Assembly (NCBI GenBank): GCA_030512295.1
Contig: JAULSR010000006.1
Coordinates: 1,674,001 to 1,738,000 of the forward strand
Direction of reading: 5' to 3'
Length of the DNA: 64,000 nucleotides
From: Bombardia bombarda
Taxonomy: Eukaryota > Ascomycota > Sordariomycetes > Sordariales > Lasiosphaeriaceae
Numbering within the stretch: position 1 is the stretch's first letter; each line of letters begins with the position of its first letter. Below the pieces are notes generated by a model, which worked only from the letters and a program-made list of their open reading frames with translations, ran no database searches and had not been told where the DNA came from. The translations under genes were made by a program, and so were the position numbers. This document shows, one piece after another, positions 61,434 through 64,000 of the stretch.

Positions 61434-62827
61434 ATGGCCACCGTCGCGTTAATCAGTCCGAATGGACCATACCATTTGCACCATTCGTCCTTCAGCTATC
61501 CTCATTCCGCTCCCTCCACCAGCATCCCCGGCATGATATCGCCAGTCGACTCTCGCAGGACTTCAGACGACTCTGACAGCCCCCACCGACAGTCGCTGCC
61601 CTCCATCTCTGAAGTGATATCACTTTCGGGCGCCAAGCACTCGGGATATCCTCAGTCAGCTTCGTCGTCGCTGCCACCCTCCCAGGGTCTTCCTTCCCCC
61701 TTTTCTGCGTCGGCACCATCACGTAGTTTTGGAGACGTCGGGGTAGACAAGAACCCCTCGCCAAGAACATTGCACCCGGCCTCGTCAACATATGGTCGAT
61801 CCGATACCCTTCCAGCATTTTCTGACCCAGCAAGGCCTGCCCTGCATAGCAGACCCATACCTCCTCCACTAAATACGTTTCCGGGACAGCATCCCGCATC
61901 TCCAGTCAAGATTGAGCAGCTGGAGGCAGACCAAAGGCACGCGGAAGCAGCGCAATTGAGCGCCGGCTACCAGCACGGGCCTCCACATAGCCAGTCACAT
62001 TATAGCCAAGGTGGTCGCCTTCCACCAGGACAGTTGCCTCTATCTGGGTACCCTGTTTCGCCTCACCACAATGGCCCTACTCTACCATCGCCCTTTGAGT
62101 CTCAACGACCGCCTGTTTATGGTGACGAGGGCGACTTTGGACACAGCCGGGGAAGCGAATACAAGGCAACGCTCGAAAGGGCTTTTGAAAACTGGAACTA
62201 CGGGGACACATTACAGATGGTAAGGGTGACAGGCTCCCGGAAGCTTGTCGCGACACGCCACTAACCTTGATGGTGTAGATTTCTAGCACATCACGCAGTG
62301 TTTTTCATTTTTCCGAGGCTTATAGCGCCGCCGCACGTGAGCAGCAAGGCTCGCAGCCAATTCCATCACGGCTACCGACAGATGCCGAAGTGTCCATTTT
62401 GATTGACCACACACACACCATGGTCAAGAAGCTGGAAGAGATTCGCGAAATGATACGGATAAATACAGAGCAAGCTCGCGAAAATAGTGGAGGGCGGAAG
62501 GGCTACGACGATGACGACAGTTCCATGTATGGAGACGGACTCAAACAATCGTACAATATTTCTGAGGTGAAGAAGCGGCGTGGTGTAGGTCATCCCGACG
62601 AAGACTCGTCTCATAGAAACGGAAGACACTTACACTTCAAACAGCGTGCGGCTCCACCCGGACGGTGCCACAGCTGCAACAGGATCGACACCCCAGAGTG
62701 GAGGCGGGGCCCAGACGGCGCAAGAACACTCTGCAATGCATGTGGCCTTCATTATGCAAAGTTGGAACGCAAGCGCCAACTAGAATCGAGATCCATCCGA
62801 CCGAAGCCATCAGATGAACGCAATTAG
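61434..62827 (+). CDS. sub-1: GATA-type developmental regulator NsdD/SUB-1
   Basis: Nuclear zinc-finger transcription factor needed for sexual fruiting and balance with conidiation (Aspergillus NsdD, Neurospora SUB-1, Sordaria PRO44). Exons 61434-62219, 62279-62584 and 62645-62827 give 424 residues. A long Ser/Pro-rich N-terminus is followed by a coiled segment at about 300-330 (LIDHTHTMVKKLEEIREMIR), then a basic KKRRG immediately before the single C-x2-C-x18-C-x2-C finger (C372, C375, C394, C397) and a basic tail ending SIRPKPSDERN. The start chosen has a strong context (GCCATGGCC). An in-frame ATG at 61188 would add 82 residues of Pro/Ser-rich, less natural sequence. Intron 2 is 60 nt and stop-free. 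Confidence 0.92.
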
Positions 62828-64000
62828 CCCTCCAACATTTAACTCTCCCTCTTCGACGGTACTTTGGGAAACACCCCACTCCCCTCGGCACATGGACGAT
62901 TCCTCTTGCGGCGCGGCTTGAGCCGTAGCTGCAAGCACACGTTCTTATTCCTTGATTACTCAACTGCAATGTCCCACGCCATCGGGGAGGCGGGCGGGAC
63001 CAAGTTCGTCGGGAGTATTTTTTGCATCCCACGGTGGTACATGGTGTCAACTACCGTGCGGCAACGAAGCAGGCGAAAGTGTGATTTTTCTTTTATTCCC
63101 CAATCTGAGCAACAAAATGTTTTGTGTTTGTTTCTAATACCCCAACTGTCTGTGGCGGATCTTGTTTGCAATGTACGGCATTCCTCATGCGCAACGGTGG
63201 CCTGTGGGAGGTCGCCAAAACAAAAACTCATCCCATTTTGTGTATATACCCTTCATATTCGATGGGATTTGCGGGGGGGCTGGCTGGGTTAGGCGGCGGC
63301 GGCGGCATCTATCGGGCGTTGATTTTTTATCGTTTTTGTTGTTTTGTATTCCCGCTTGAGCAGTTCTAGATGAGCTTGATGGGCCGTCGACATCTCACGA
63401 TACAACAGGTAGCGACTGGTCGGGTGGGACGACGCAGTGGTTTTTTTATACGCAGCACCATCATCCATTTTGCTACGTTTTTCTTTTTCCAGCCTGGTTT
63501 GGTTGAAAACTGGTCTGGATTACAGGTGCCGGGTTTTTCTCAAAACACATATTTCCTGAAGGAGCAGCGAGGTGCTTGTGATCATCATTGTTTTGTCCAT
63601 GACTATATATACGCGTGGGCCTGGTCAATCTCGGTGCAACGGGGAAGAAGAAGAGAGTGCGCGCGCGCGCAGTTGTTTTAGCCTTCATTCATATCTGAGG
63701 GCGGTTTGGGTTCAAATTTTCCAAGGGCAAGAAACAGCCAGCTACCTAGTGCAAGCCCCTCGCGTTACCGTGCTTTCTCACCAATCGTGTGGTTTGAGAA
63801 ACATTGGAATGGAGAAAGCTTCGGATAGCAGTTTGGGAAAGGATTGAATACAAAGTGTGGACAAACTATTTAGTCGGCTGGCTGGCGGCGGCGCCTCGTT
63901 GTACAAAGTTACAACATGGCACGAGCAAGCATGCACACACTTAATTAACCACGAAATACGTTATTTTACCACACATATTTACCTCCTACTTGCTCTCTCT
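62828..64000. other. sub-1 3' flank
   Basis: Nearly 1.2 kb after the sub-1 stop, probably its 3' UTR followed by intergenic DNA to the window edge. There are (GCG)n at 63294-63305 and (GC)n near 63660-63670. No gene seen. Confidence 0.55.

Overview
The window is nuclear DNA of a filamentous ascomycete, most likely a sordariomycete. Its genes have one to four short GT-AG introns of about 55-135 nt with CTAAC-like branch points. The gene set is fungal: a FacB-type Zn2Cys6 regulator, Gpi11, Ebp2, cyanase, a C2-domain phosphatidylserine decarboxylase and an NsdD/SUB-1 GATA factor. A 24-codon lipopeptide pheromone gene resembles the Neurospora/Sordaria mfa type, which points to the Sordariales. 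I see no plasmid, phage, rRNA, tRNA or intact transposon.

Layout. 1-2976 (-) is facB, cut by the window start. 6342-7959 (-) is a SET-domain protein, divergent from an Obg-like GTPase at 8676-10226 (+). Then come pmp3 at 10964-11300 (-) and ribosomal protein L22e at 13703-14367 (+). A run of minus-strand genes follows: mitochondrial carrier 14784-16032, gpi11 16812-17777, translin 18288-19140, psd2 20313-24055, a Pyp1-like HAD phosphatase 26297-27448 and sec28 (epsilon-COP) 29877-30950. A DUF6536 membrane protein lies on + at 33249-35544. Another minus-strand run holds ebp2 36195-37604, the pheromone gene 38789-38863, cyanase 39861-40507 and spt16 41466-44838. About 16.6 kb then carries no gene I can support, ending at the sub-1/nsdD GATA factor 61434-62827 (+).

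The genes are mostly unrelated housekeeping functions: translation and ribosome biogenesis (L22e, Ebp2), chromatin (Spt16), lipid and GPI synthesis (Psd2, Gpi11), vesicle coat (Sec28), mitochondrial transport, and carbon and nitrogen use (FacB, cyanase). Two are tied to sexual development: the pheromone precursor and the SUB-1/NsdD factor. They share no operon or cluster logic.

The points most worth following are the tiny pheromone gene, a 10-nt microexon inside the switch region of the GTPase, the long gene-free tract upstream of the developmental GATA factor, and a 60-nt stop-free intron right before that factor's zinc finger. All splice sites were read by eye from consensus sites, phase and protein family fit; none has transcript support here.
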